Below are positions 38,742 to 47,351 of a stretch of DNA of 64,000 nucleotides, piece after piece. Each line of letters begins with the position of its first letter. Position 1 is the stretch's first letter. This DNA is from Mesorhizobium sp. 65-26. Its GTDB lineage: Bacteria > Pseudomonadota > Alphaproteobacteria > Rhizobiales > Rhizobiaceae. Made by a program: the position numbers and the translations under genes. The stretch is taken from the NCBI GenBank assembly GCA_001899205.1, contig MKVL01000035.1, positions 124,001 through 188,000 on the forward strand, written 5' to 3'. A model generated the notes under the pieces. The model worked only from the letters and a program-made list of their open reading frames with translations, ran no database searches and was not told the DNA's origin.

Positions 38742-39755
38742 ATGGACGCAAGCCAGCGCGGCGATTTTTCCGAAATTCCGATCCTCGACGTCTCGTCGCT
38801 CTATGGCGACGACCAGGAGGCGGTCCGGGCGACGGCGGCGACGCTGCGTCGCTACCTCGAGACGATCGGCTTCCTCTATGTCGTCGGTCACCCGATCCCG
38901 CGCGCCGACGTCGAGGCCGTGCGCGAGGCCAGCAAGCGCTTCTTCGCCCTTCCCGAGGAAGAGAAGGCGACGCTGAAGATCGACAAGAACTTCCGCGGCT
39001 TCCTGCCCTTCGCCGGCTCGACCATCGTCACCTCGTCGGTGGCGGCGGTGAGCAAGCCGAACCAGAGCGAATCCATCTTCTTCATGCATGAGGTCGCCGC
39101 GGACGACCCCCGCGCGCAAGCCGACAAGCCGCTGCAGGGCCCCAACCAGTGGCCGCAGGAAGAGGCGCTGCCGGAGTTCCGCGCCACCATCGAGCGCTAT
39201 GTCGATGAGATGAGCACGCTCGCCCGCAAGATGGTCGGCGCGATCGCGCTTTCGCTCGGCCTGCCGGCCGACAGCCTCGACCGCTATTTCGAGCAGCCCA
39301 CGACCTTCCTTCGCCTGCTGCACTATCCGACGCAGCCGCAGGAAGAAGGCCTGTTCGGCTCCGCCCCGCACACCGACTACGGCTTCATCACCCTGCTGGC
39401 GCAGGACAATGTCGGCGGCCTCGAGGTCAAGAACAAGGCTGGCGACTGGGTTCCCGCGCCGCCCGTCCCGGACTCCTTCGTGATGAATGTCGGCGACATC
39501 CTGGCTCGCTGGTCGAACGACCAGTTCGTCTCGACGCCGCACCGCGTCATCAACCGTTCCGGGCGCGAGCGTTACTCGCAGCCCTTCTTCTTCGATCCGT
39601 CGATGGACGAGACGATCGAGGCGCTATCCGTTTGCGTGCCCGCCGGCACCAGCCCGAAATACGAGCCGGTGCTCTATGGCGACTACCTGATGGAGCGCAT
39701 CGACAAGAACTACCACTACCGCAAGAAGAAGGCCGCCGAGGCAGCGGGCGCCTGA
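38742..39755 (+). CDS. isopenicillin N synthase-family 2-oxoglutarate/Fe(II) oxygenase
   Basis: A 337-aa non-heme iron oxygenase. The N-terminal DIOX_N part has IPILDVSSLYG and GFLYVVGHPIP. The 2OG-Fe(II) domain has the iron ligands in APHTDYGFITLL (HxD) and TPHRVIN (distal His), plus the cosubstrate RxS in RYSQPFF. It probably hydroxylates or demethylates a small molecule brought in by the ABC importer encoded next. ATG 38742 is chosen; ATG 38718 would add 8 residues. It has a palindromic operator upstream and is followed by the binding-protein gene after about 160 bp. Confidence 0.88.
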   Translation: MDASQRGDFSEIPILDVSSLYGDDQEAVRATAATLRRYLETIGFLYVVGHPIPRADVEAVREASKRFFALPEEEKATLKIDKNFRGFLPFAGSTIVTSSVAAVSKPNQSESIFFMHEVAADDPRAQADKPLQGPNQWPQEEALPEFRATIERYVDEMSTLARKMVGAIALSLGLPADSLDRYFEQPTTFLRLLHYPTQPQEEGLFGSAPHTDYGFITLLAQDNVGGLEVKNKAGDWVPAPPVPDSFVMNVGDILARWSNDQFVSTPHRVINRSGRERYSQPFFFDPSMDETIEALSVCVPAGTSPKYEPVLYGDYLMERIDKNYHYRKKKAAEAAGA

Positions 39756-39786
39756 GAGCCGTCCGCCGGTCCTGAACGGCCGCGCA

Positions 39787-39840
39787 GAGCAATTCCGGGG
39801 AGAACGAGCAGTCGACTTCGCTCCGGGGATTGCGAAAAAT
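39787..39840. repeat. degenerate rhizobial intergenic inverted repeat
   Basis: GCAATTCCGGGGAG near 39789 is an imperfect inverted match to CTCCGGGGATTGC ending near 39833. Its outer ends resemble the element at 63669. It lies between the oxygenase and binding-protein genes and could fold in the mRNA. Confidence 0.5.
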
Positions 39841-39917
39841 ACCCTGGAACGCGAAACGCATCCCATGCAGGATGGTCGCGCTCCGGGGATGGACGTTCAA
39901 ATAAAAGGGGAACCACA

Positions 39918-40775
39918 ATGACAGCATTTACACGCGTGGCCGGCCTGGCGCTGGCATCAATGGCAACCGTCTGGAGCGGCCTCGCCGGCGCGGCCGACCT
40001 GCCGAAATCGGCCGAGGTCAAGCAGTCGGGCACGCTCACCATCGCCAACACGGTCGACTTCGCGCCGTTCGAGTATCTCGACGCCGACGGCAAACAGACC
40101 GGCATCATCATCGATCTCGCCGGCGAGGTGGCGAAAGCTCTCGACGCCAAGCTCGACGTCCAGCGCATCCCCTTCCCGTCGATGATCCCCGGCCTTGCCG
40201 CCGGCCGCTTCAAGGTCGCCTGGGAAACCTTCTCGGCCACGCCCGAGCGCCTGAAGCAGGTCGACTTCATCATGTTCCTCAAGGCCGGCATCGCCGTCTC
40301 GACGACGCCCGACAAGAAGGACAGCCTGTCCGCTGACAACGGCCTGTGCGGCAAGCGCATCGGCGCCACCGGCGGCAGCGCCTCGGACTTCCTGATCGAC
40401 ACGCTGAGCAAGGAGTGCACGGACAAGGGCCAGGCGGCGATCCAGAAGTCGCTGTTCAACTCGACCGCCGACAGCACCCAGGCGACGCTCTCCGACCGCA
40501 TCGACGCCCGCATGGACGACGCCACAGCGTCGAGCTACTTCGAGGTCACCAGCAAGGGCCAGCTCGTCGTGCTGCCGAAGCTCTATGAGGTCGCGCCGCT
40601 CGGCATGGCGATCGCCAAGGACGACAAGGAAACCGCCGACATGATGGTCGCCGCGCTTTCCGAACTGTTCAAGAACGGCACCTACAAGGCGATCCTCGAC
40701 AAATACGGCATGGGCGCTTACACGATCAAGGAACCGTATTTCGTCAACAGCATGGACGCGTTGCGCGCCGACTGA
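39918..40775 (+). CDS. polar amino-acid-type ABC transporter substrate-binding protein
   Basis: A 285-aa periplasmic binding protein (SBP_bac_3 class). The signal peptide is LALASMATVWSGLAGAA. The core has LTIANTVDFAPFEYLDADG, TGIIIDLAGEVAKALDAKLD, FKVAWETFSATPERLKQVDF and CGKRIGATGGSASDFL. AAGGGGAA precedes the ATG. It is the first gene of a complete importer (binding protein, permease, ATPase), probably co-transcribed with the upstream oxygenase gene, which suggests that the ligand is the oxygenase's substrate. Confidence 0.9.
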   Translation: MTAFTRVAGLALASMATVWSGLAGAADLPKSAEVKQSGTLTIANTVDFAPFEYLDADGKQTGIIIDLAGEVAKALDAKLDVQRIPFPSMIPGLAAGRFKVAWETFSATPERLKQVDFIMFLKAGIAVSTTPDKKDSLSADNGLCGKRIGATGGSASDFLIDTLSKECTDKGQAAIQKSLFNSTADSTQATLSDRIDARMDDATASSYFEVTSKGQLVVLPKLYEVAPLGMAIAKDDKETADMMVAALSELFKNGTYKAILDKYGMGAYTIKEPYFVNSMDALRAD

Positions 40776-40861
40776 GGCGCATCGCATCCGGCCATGATGG
40801 TGGATTTATCGGCGACCGATTTCCTGTCGGTCGCCGTTTCCGATTAAGCAGGAGACCGACA

Positions 40862-41800
40862 ATGGAGGCAGGCGTCCCGGCCGAAATTCGCGCCGAGCCC
40901 GGCGCGGCCGATATTGCTTCGCGACTGACCGTCGTGCCGCGCCGCAACTACGGCATCTGGATCGGCACCGCGCTGGCGCTCGTGCTGGCGGCGGTCATCT
41001 TCCGGGCCTTCGCCAGCAATCCCGCCTTTGCCTGGGATACTGCAGCCGGCTACCTGTTTCACCCCTCTATCATGCGCGGTCTCGGCACCACGCTGATCCT
41101 CACCGTGGTCATCATGCTGCTGGCGATCGTCATCGGCACGGTGATCGCCATCATGCGCGTCTCGCCGAGCCCGGTGCTGCGCGGCTTCTCTGCCGTTTAC
41201 GTCTGGTTCTTCCGTGGCGTTCCGGCGCTGATCCAGCTCATCTTCTGGTTCAACCTGTCGCTGCTGGTGCGCGAGATCTCGCTCACCCTGCCCTTCATCG
41301 GCACGGTCTTCTCGGCCCGCACCAACGATTTCATGACACCCTTCGTCTCGGCCATCGTCGCCCTGTCGCTGTGCGAGGCGGGCTACATGGCCGAGATCAT
41401 CCGCGCCGGCATCAAGTCGGTGCCTTCGGGCCAGGCGGAGGCCGCGAGCGCGCTCGGCATGCCCTACCGCATGACGCTGAAGCGCATCACGCTGCCGCAG
41501 GCCATGCGCTTCGTGCTGCCGCCCACCGGCAACGAGGCGATCAACCTGCTGAAGATGACCTCGCTGGTGACCTTCATCGCGGTCGACGACCTGTTCTACT
41601 CCGCGCAGAGCATCTATGCCCGCACCTTCGAGACCATTCCACTGCTGATCGTGGTGGCGTTCTGGTACCTCGCCGTTGTCAGCATCATGTCGGTCGGCCA
41701 GCATTTCCTCGAGCGCCATTTCGGCCGCAGCGACGTCCGCACCGAGGCGATGCCGCTGCGTGCCCTGCGCAATGCCTTCAGCCTGCGGGGGACCCGCTGA
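40862..41800 (+). CDS. polar amino-acid-type ABC transporter permease
   Basis: A 312-aa permease, longer than usual because of a cytoplasmic N-terminus of about 40 residues before the first membrane helix ([16 protein letters not shown]). It contains [40 protein letters not shown] and the EAA loop [20 protein letters not shown]. As the only permease in the operon it probably acts as a homodimer. AGGAG precedes the ATG. Its TGA overlaps the ATPase ATG by one base. Confidence 0.9.
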   Translation: MEAGVPAEIRAEPGAADIASRLTVVPRRNYGIWIGTALALVLAAVIFRAFASNPAFAWDTAAGYLFHPSIMRGLGTTLILTVVIMLLAIVIGTVIAIMRVSPSPVLRGFSAVYVWFFRGVPALIQLIFWFNLSLLVREISLTLPFIGTVFSARTNDFMTPFVSAIVALSLCEAGYMAEIIRAGIKSVPSGQAEAASALGMPYRMTLKRITLPQAMRFVLPPTGNEAINLLKMTSLVTFIAVDDLFYSAQSIYARTFETIPLLIVVAFWYLAVVSIMSVGQHFLERHFGRSDVRTEAMPLRALRNAFSLRGTR

Positions 41801-42606
41801 TGAGCAACATCAAGACCGAGAACCGCGCCCGGTTCAGCGTGCCGGACAATTCGATGGTGTTCGCGCGCGGCGTGCGCAAGTCCTATGCCCAGCTCGAAGT
41901 ATTGAAGGGCATCGACCTCGACGTGCCCGTGGGCTCGGTCGCCTGCATCATCGGGCCGTCCGGCTCGGGCAAGAGCACCTTCCTGCGCTGCATCAACCAT
42001 CTCGAGAAGATCAGCGGCGGCATCCTTCTGGTCGACAGCCAGTTCGTCGGCTACGACCTCCGGGGCGACAAGCTCCACGAGGTGCGGGACGATCTGCTCT
42101 GCGCCCGTCGCGCCGAGATCGGCATGCTGTTCCAGTCCTTCAATCTCTTCGCCCACATGACGGTGATGGAGAACCTGATCGAGGCGCCGACGCAGGTACG
42201 CCGCGTGCCGGTCGACCAGGCGAAGGCCGAGGCCGAGGTGCTGCTGCGCCGCGTCGGCCTGCTCGACAAGGTCAACCGCTACCCGCGCGAACTGTCCGGC
42301 GGCCAGCAGCAGCGCGTCGCGATCGCCCGCGCCATGGCGATGAAGCCGAAGGTTCTTTTGTTCGACGAGCCGACCTCGGCCCTCGATCCGGAGCTGGTGG
42401 GCGAAGTGCTGCAGGTCATGCGGGACCTCGCCGAGAGCGGCATGACCATGGTGGTGGTGACGCACGAGATCGGCTTCGCACGCGAGATCGGCGACCAGCT
42501 CGTCTTCATGGACGGTGGCGTCATCGTCGAGCAGGGCGCCCCGCGCGAAATGATCGCCAACCCGCAATCGCCACGCACCCGCGAGTTCCTGTCCCGGGTG
42601 CTGTGA
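41800..42606 (+). CDS. polar amino-acid-type ABC transporter ATP-binding protein
   Basis: A 268-aa ATPase of the HisP/GlnQ class. Walker A is [12 protein letters not shown]-loop [13 protein letters not shown], signature [14 protein letters not shown], Walker [16 protein letters not shown] and H-loop VVVTHEIGF. It completes the importer started at 39918. Since the other polar-amino-acid importer in this window (28208-30389) has no ATPase, this subunit or one encoded elsewhere might also serve it (inference only). Confidence 0.92.
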   Translation: MSNIKTENRARFSVPDNSMVFARGVRKSYAQLEVLKGIDLDVPVGSVACIIGPSGSGKSTFLRCINHLEKISGGILLVDSQFVGYDLRGDKLHEVRDDLLCARRAEIGMLFQSFNLFAHMTVMENLIEAPTQVRRVPVDQAKAEAEVLLRRVGLLDKVNRYPRELSGGQQQRVAIARAMAMKPKVLLFDEPTSALDPELVGEVLQVMRDLAESGMTMVVVTHEIGFAREIGDQLVFMDGGVIVEQGAPREMIANPQSPRTREFLSRVL

Positions 42607-42655
42607 GGGGCGGCGCGACCCTACCCCCTTGCGTCACGCGCGTCCGAACGGGTCG

Positions 42656-42988
42656 TCATTGTTCGAAGAAAGGCGGGCAAACCCGCCTTATCTTGTCCTC
42701 GGTATCGCGCTCAACAAACATGATGTCGAGGTGGTTGTCCGACCTGAAGGCCGCCGCAAAGATACTCGATACACTTTGAACGATATGCGCCTGATCGTTC
42801 CGACCACCAGCAATGCACAAGGCGACCGACCAGTCATCTGCTCCTGGTTGCATCTGAACCAGGTAAGCGCGCAGCGCCCCGCTTTGCTGCCTGAAAAAGT
42901 CAGAGATATCCCGCTTCAGTCGGTCCTCTGCCGCTCCGTTTTGCTCACCCAGGAAACGGATGTCCGACACCGAGATTTTCTCGACCAC
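42656..42988 (-). CDS. small protein resembling the SseB C-terminal domain
   Basis: A 110-aa protein with GTG start. The run ALRAYLVQMQPG, then ALCIAGG, FAAAF, HLDIMFV and VCPPFF resembles the C-terminal domain of SseB (enhanced serine sensitivity protein). Function unknown. The start lies 2 nt after the stop of a decayed upstream reading frame, so it was probably the second gene of a coupled pair. An 8-bp perfect stem (42670-42689, AAGGCGGG-CAAA-CCCGCCTT) sits at its 3' end. A 121-codon frame on the opposite strand is judged a shadow. Confidence 0.5.
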   Translation of the reverse strand: MVEKISVSDIRFLGEQNGAAEDRLKRDISDFFRQQSGALRAYLVQMQPGADDWSVALCIAGGRNDQAHIVQSVSSIFAAAFRSDNHLDIMFVERDTEDKIRRVCPPFFEQ

Positions 42989-42990
42989 CG

Positions 42991-43110
42991 CTAATGTCCC
43001 CAGTCTTTGGTAGGATCGACAATATCGATCAGTACCTGGAAGTCAGAGCCTTCGGATCCAGAGAGAAACAGAAATTCGCCAAAAGGGCCACTCCGACACC
43101 TCTGAAATTA
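42991..43110 (-). pseudogene. 3' remnant of a small gene upstream of the SseB-like gene
   Basis: After an in-frame TAA (43110-43108) the minus frame reads a protein-like stretch ending EFLFLSGSEGSDFQVLIDI then VDPTKDWGH and stop TAG at 42993-42991. There is no usable start codon and upstream frames are broken, so this looks like the surviving end of a disrupted gene. It abuts the SseB-like gene. The family is not recognised. Confidence 0.4.
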
Positions 43111-43309
43111 GTCTCTGACCTGAAGACAGGGGTGCGAGCACTGCCTGCTCAAATGTCACGCAACTCACGATACACCCAGGCGAGTATATGGGGCTCCAGA
43201 GGCGGCGAGCCTGTATGTGATTTGCATGAGAGGCCAGTCGCGACAACCAGATGGCGGCATCGGCCAGCGATGACGCCTTTGAGACGCGGCGTCTTCTGCT
43301 CAAAACAGC

Positions 43310-43337
43310 AAGCAGCGCGCCTTTCGGCGCGCCGCTT
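43310..43337 (-). terminator. hairpin terminator after glutamate dehydrogenase gene
   Basis: A 12-bp stem with one mismatch and a 4-nt loop (GAAA on the minus strand) lies 17 bp past the stop of the 43355-44623 gene. It is followed by a short T-rich run (TGCTGTTTTG). This is a plausible intrinsic terminator, though the T run is imperfect. Confidence 0.55.
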
Positions 43338-43354
43338 CGTTGGTCGTCCAGGCT

Positions 43355-44623
43355 TCAGCTCGTGAAGAAGCTCTGGGTGCCGTGCGCCTCGATGGCTTCG
43401 GCGAGGCGGCCGAGCGCGTGGACGTAGGCGGCGGTGCGCATGGTCACGCCCTTGTCGCGCGAGACGTTCCAGATGGCGCGGCCTTCCCGCTCCATGATCG
43501 CGCGCAGCCGGTCGTGGATTTCCTCGACCGCCCAGTAGAAGCCCTGCCGGTTCTGCACCCATTCGAAATACGAGACGGTGACGCCGCCCGCATTGGCCAG
43601 TATGTCGGGAAGGATGATGACGCCCTTGTCGGCCAGGATACGGTCGGCCTCCGGGGTCACCGGGCCGTTGGCGAGCTCCAGCACCAGCTTTGCCTTGACC
43701 GTAGCGGCGTTCGCGGCGTCGACCATGTTTTCGAGCGCCGCCGGCACCAGCAGGTCGCAGTCCACGCCGACCAGGTCCCTGGCCGACAGGAGCTCATGTC
43801 CGCCCTGCCCCACCGTGCTGGTGACGGAACGGCCGGCCTCCTTGGCCTGGAGCAGCATGTCGACGTGAAGGCCGGCCGGGGAGGCAACCGCGCCCTCGGA
43901 ATCCGAGACCGCCACGATCTTGTGGCCATCGGCGGCAAGCAGCCTGGCGATGTGCTGGCCGGCATTGCCGAAGCCCTGGATCGCGACGCGCATCGTCGAG
44001 GCGAGGCCGAGATCGCCGGCAAGGTGGCGCACCAGATAATATCCGCCGCGCGCCGTCGCGTCGCCGCGGCCCAGCGATCCGCCGAGCGCGATCGGCTTGC
44101 CGGTGATGACAGCGGGCTCCGCCTGGCCGACGATCTGGGCATACTCGTCGGCCATCCAGCCCATGATCATCGAATTGGTGTAGACGTCCGGCGCCGGAAT
44201 GTCCCGGTCGGGCCCGAGGATGCGCGCGAAGGCCTGGATATAGGCCCTGGAGAGCCGCTCGACCTCGGCCTTGGACAGCTTGCGGGGATCGACCTGGACA
44301 GCGCCCTTGCCGCCGCCGTAAGGCAGGTTCATCACCGCGCATTTGAACGTCATCCAGAAGGCCAGCGTCTCCACTTCATCGGCGGTTGCGTCGGGATGGA
44401 AGCGGATGCCACCCTTGGTCGGGCCGCGCGTATCGTCATACCGGCATCGCCATGCGAGGAAGGATTTTCGCGACCCGTCATCCATGCGGATCATAAGACG
44501 GACCTTCGTGGTCTCGCGCGCGTATTTCAGCTTTTCGATGACATCGGGGTCGATGCTGAGGTGGGTGGCGGCCTCGTCAAGACGGACAAGTGCGTGATGA
44601 AGTAGACTGTCTTCAGGCATCAT
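43355..44623 (-). CDS. Glu/Leu/Phe/Val dehydrogenase (glutamate dehydrogenase family)
   Basis: A 422-aa NAD(P)-dependent amino-acid dehydrogenase that interconverts glutamate (or a related amino acid) and 2-oxo acid plus ammonia. The N-terminal domain has MDDGSRKSFLAWR, GPTKGGIRFHP, FKCAVMNLPYGGGKGAV with the active-site Lys, and DIPAPDVYTNSMIMGWM. The Rossmann domain has VAIQGFGNAGQ. I chose ATG 44623 because AGGAG lies 5 nt upstream; a longer frame would add a hydrophobic, unlikely N-terminus. It is monocistronic, followed by a terminator. Confidence 0.92.
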   Translation of the reverse strand: MMPEDSLLHHALVRLDEAATHLSIDPDVIEKLKYARETTKVRLMIRMDDGSRKSFLAWRCRYDDTRGPTKGGIRFHPDATADEVETLAFWMTFKCAVMNLPYGGGKGAVQVDPRKLSKAEVERLSRAYIQAFARILGPDRDIPAPDVYTNSMIMGWMADEYAQIVGQAEPAVITGKPIALGGSLGRGDATARGGYYLVRHLAGDLGLASTMRVAIQGFGNAGQHIARLLAADGHKIVAVSDSEGAVASPAGLHVDMLLQAKEAGRSVTSTVGQGGHELLSARDLVGVDCDLLVPAALENMVDAANAATVKAKLVLELANGPVTPEADRILADKGVIILPDILANAGGVTVSYFEWVQNRQGFYWAVEEIHDRLRAIMEREGRAIWNVSRDKGVTMRTAAYVHALGRLAEAIEAHGTQSFFTS

Positions 44624-44839
44624 GGCTCCTGGTTGTTGAGATGCGCCACCGGCATAAAAGACGGCAGCCCCCATCGCAACCAGAGTCAGCACTGCTGACC
44701 TAATTGGATCGGTCATGAAGGCTGTGTGGCGCAATGAAGGGGGCAGGACCGCCCGGCACATTGAAAGCCGGGAAGACGATATATTAGCCGGCTTATCAAT
44801 AACGAAGCAGGGAGACCTGGCGCCCGCGCTCCTTAGGTT

Positions 44840-45814
44840 TTATCCCGGGATTCCGCGCAGCCTCGCATGGGCGCCGCCATGGGCGGAGACCTCGCCCAGC
44901 AGGTCCTTGCTGATCGAGCAGAGGACTGTAAAGGCCGGGTTGACCATGTTGCCGATGCGCAGCGTGCAGGCCTGGCTGACGAGCTGGTGCGCGTCGGCCA
45001 GGTCAAGGCCGGTCATGCCAGAGACCCAGCACACGAGACCGGCTACAGCGATGCGCACGGCATCGTCGAGCGGCCGTGCCACGCCGACGACGCCGACATG
45101 GCTGTCGGTCTCGAGCCGGGGCCAGTCGAAGCCGGCGTCCGGCGCGAGCCGCTCGACGGCCAGCGTCGTGTTGAAGGCCCCCTCGATGGCGGTGCCGGCG
45201 ATCTCGCCGTCGCCCTGCGCGTAGTGGCCGTCGCCGATATAGAGATGGCCGCCGTCGCGGTTGGCGCGCACATAGAGCGTCGCGCCGGGCCCGAGATCCG
45301 GTATATCGAGATTGCCGCCGAAGTCGCCCGGGTTGACCCCGAGCCGCACCTCGTCATGTGCCGGCGCCACGCCGAGCGTGCCGTGGAACGGCCGGAAAGG
45401 CACCGCCAGCCTGGCGCCGTTCGCCGCCTTGGTGGCCAGCGTGCGGCCATCCGGCTCGAACCGCCAGATCCAGACGCGCTCCTCCTGCTCGGGCTGCAGA
45501 TTCGGCGCGCCGCGCGTGCCGGACAGCAGGCCGAAATTCGGCGAGATCGTCGCCACGCCCCAGTCGCGCGCCGGCTGCAGCGAAACGAGATGCACGGCCA
45601 TAATGTCGCCGGCCTTAACGCCTTCGACGGCGATCGGGCCGGTCAGCGGGTTGACCTTGGGAAACGGCGCGACCTCGCGCGGCTTGCCGTCGGTAGAGGT
45701 CAGCTTCCCGGAAAAGCAGTCCTCGGTGAAGACGGTGAACGGCTTGCCCGACGCCACCGTCCGCTTCGGCGCGTGGCCGCCGAAATGGAAGACGAAATCG
45801 CCGCTGTCGCTCAT
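44840..45814 (-). CDS. acetamidase/formamidase family protein
   Basis: A 324-aa enzyme of the FmdA/AmdA family, which hydrolyses formamide, acetamide or related short amides to ammonia and acid. Family stretches include FTEDCFSGKL, VNPLTGPIAVEGVKAGD, LGVAPAHDEV, GGNLDIPDLGPGATLYV, GDGHYAQGDGEI and a late MTGLDLADAHQLVS. It is the last gene of the nucleoside-transport operon; the start overlaps the stop of the alpha/beta hydrolase gene (ATGA). It may release ammonia from an amide produced by base breakdown (inference). Confidence 0.87.
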   Translation of the reverse strand: MSDSGDFVFHFGGHAPKRTVASGKPFTVFTEDCFSGKLTSTDGKPREVAPFPKVNPLTGPIAVEGVKAGDIMAVHLVSLQPARDWGVATISPNFGLLSGTRGAPNLQPEQEERVWIWRFEPDGRTLATKAANGARLAVPFRPFHGTLGVAPAHDEVRLGVNPGDFGGNLDIPDLGPGATLYVRANRDGGHLYIGDGHYAQGDGEIAGTAIEGAFNTTLAVERLAPDAGFDWPRLETDSHVGVVGVARPLDDAVRIAVAGLVCWVSGMTGLDLADAHQLVSQACTLRIGNMVNPAFTVLCSISKDLLGEVSAHGGAHARLRGIPG

Positions 45815-46572
45815 GATGTGAACCAGGTGCCGGCGCCGAGCTTCTCGACGATGTCGACGAAAGCCTCGGTCGCGTCGCGGTGGATGCTGTGGCCGACGCC
45901 GGGCATGACCACGACCGCGCGTTCGCCAACCTCGCGTTTCAACCTCTCGGTGTCGTCAGGCGGCACGAAGCGGCTCTCCTCGGGCAGCACCCAGACGGTC
46001 GGCTGCCTTGCCGCGATCTCGGCGGCGCGCGGGCGCAGGTCCCACGGCGCGTTGCCGGCGAAGGCGGCGCGCGCGTCGTCGAAATCGATCTGCTGCATCG
46101 ACACCACCTTCCACGCCGCGTCGCGCCGAGACCAGCCGGGATTGAACTTGAGCAGCCCCTCAATATCGCGCGGCATGTTGGCCTCGTCCCAGTCGAGCAT
46201 GCCCTTGGGTGTCGCCTTGTCGGCGAAATAGGAGACCGGATCCTCGAGCAGCAGCGCCTTCGGCCGGAAGACGCCCGACAGCACGCCGAGCTGGGCCAGC
46301 GTGCCGCCGAAGGAATGGCCGATCAGCACGTCCGGCTCTGTCGGCACGTTGGCCTTGAAGTCGGCAAGCAGGCTGTCGAAGGAAAAGTCGCCATCGGCGC
46401 GCGTGCTCTCGCCATGGCCGCGCATGTCCGGCGCGATGAGCTGCCAGCCGCGCTCGGCCAGAACCCGCGCCGGCTCGGTCATCGCGCCGCCATTGGCGGT
46501 GATGCCGTGCAGCGCCACCACCGTCTTCGCCGCGCCGCGATCCCCCCAGCGCATGACATTGAGCGTCGTCAT
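45811..46572 (-). CDS. alpha/beta hydrolase
   Basis: A 253-aa alpha/beta-hydrolase-fold enzyme. The oxyanion region is VVALHGITANGG, the nucleophile elbow GHSFGGTLA has the catalytic Ser, and the late GVGHSIHRD holds the catalytic His. RGHGEST is the usual cap lead-in. GGGAG lies 8 nt before ATG 46572. It sits in the nucleoside operon between the ThuA-like and acetamidase genes, so it probably opens an ester, lactone or amide intermediate. The substrate is unknown. Confidence 0.85.
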   Translation of the reverse strand: MTTLNVMRWGDRGAAKTVVALHGITANGGAMTEPARVLAERGWQLIAPDMRGHGESTRADGDFSFDSLLADFKANVPTEPDVLIGHSFGGTLAQLGVLSGVFRPKALLLEDPVSYFADKATPKGMLDWDEANMPRDIEGLLKFNPGWSRRDAAWKVVSMQQIDFDDARAAFAGNAPWDLRPRAAEIAARQPTVWVLPEESRFVPPDDTERLKREVGERAVVVMPGVGHSIHRDATEAFVDIVEKLGAGTWFTS

Positions 46573-46573
46573 A

Positions 46574-47329
46574 TCAGTCTCCCGCGACCCAGTTTGCGAT
46601 CTGCTGCCACAATGGCGCATAGCCCTTCCAGTCGACGAAGGGCGGCGGCGCCCAATGCGGTCCGCAATCCGAAGCGAAGGCGACCGACCGGCCCTTGCCG
46701 AAGGAACCGGCGACGATCAACGGATCCTCGCCCGCCGTCGCCACCACCGTGCCGTCGGCCTTGGCCTGGAAACGGTTGTAGCCGAGCAGGCTCGGCCAGC
46801 TCGCCTCCAGCCCGCGCACGATGGGATGATCCTTCGCCGCGACGCGCGGCGCAACGCCTTCCGGCCGCTCGACGCGGTCGTCGTTCGCTTCCATCAGCAC
46901 CGGCAGCGCCTCTTCCACCGCCGTGCCGCGATAGCGGGCCTTGCCGTCGATGCCCTGGAAAGTCAGGTAACCACCGATCATGACCAGGCCGCCGCCTTGC
47001 CGCACATAGTCGCGGATGGCGTCGAGGCGGTTGGGCAGCACCTGCGACTTCCTGAACGTGTCGGGGTGCAGCAGCAGCGTGTTGGCGCCGATGTCGCTCA
47101 GCATGACGCAATCATAGGCCGACAGCGCCTGCGCATCGAACGGAAAGTCGGTCGCCGCCACATGCGACGGCTGGAAAGTCACCTCCCAGCCGCCGGCCTG
47201 CAGCGCGTCGCGCAGCCACTGCACGCCTTCGGCGTACTCGGTGGTGGTGAAGCTGTCGAAGCCCTTCTGGTGGATGGAGTGGACCGTCCAGGATTCCCCG
47301 GCGATCAGTACGCGGCGCTTGTCAGCCAT
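46574..47329 (-). CDS. glutamine amidotransferase-like/ThuA-like protein
   Basis: A 251-aa flavodoxin-like protein of the class I glutamine-amidotransferase superfamily (DUF1355/ThuA-like group). Segments: RVLIAGESWTVHSIHQKGFD, YDCVMLSDIGANTLLL, YVRQGGGLVMIGGYLTFQG, GRSVAFASDCGPHWAPP. A Cys in a nucleophile-elbow position is not obvious, so it may be non-catalytic or act on carbohydrates. It is co-directional and tightly packed with the hydrolase genes (1-nt gap). The role in the pathway is unknown. Confidence 0.75.
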   Translation of the reverse strand: MADKRRVLIAGESWTVHSIHQKGFDSFTTTEYAEGVQWLRDALQAGGWEVTFQPSHVAATDFPFDAQALSAYDCVMLSDIGANTLLLHPDTFRKSQVLPNRLDAIRDYVRQGGGLVMIGGYLTFQGIDGKARYRGTAVEEALPVLMEANDDRVERPEGVAPRVAAKDHPIVRGLEASWPSLLGYNRFQAKADGTVVATAGEDPLIVAGSFGKGRSVAFASDCGPHWAPPPFVDWKGYAPLWQQIANWVAGD

Positions 47330-47351
47330 CGTTTCCTCTTTCTGCTTTTGG

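Noticed and set aside
37631-39091. Plus-strand frame opposite the nucleoside hydrolase and running into the oxygenase
   Set aside because: It crosses two convincing genes and the divergent promoter; the translation has no recognisable domain.
42670-42689. Perfect 8-bp hairpin as terminator of the importer operon
   Set aside because: No T run follows and it lies inside the 3' coding end of the SseB-like gene, so it is mentioned there only.
42629-42994. 121-codon plus-strand frame over the SseB-like gene
   Set aside because: The minus-strand reading gives the SseB-like pattern and coupling to the remnant; the plus reading shows no motif.
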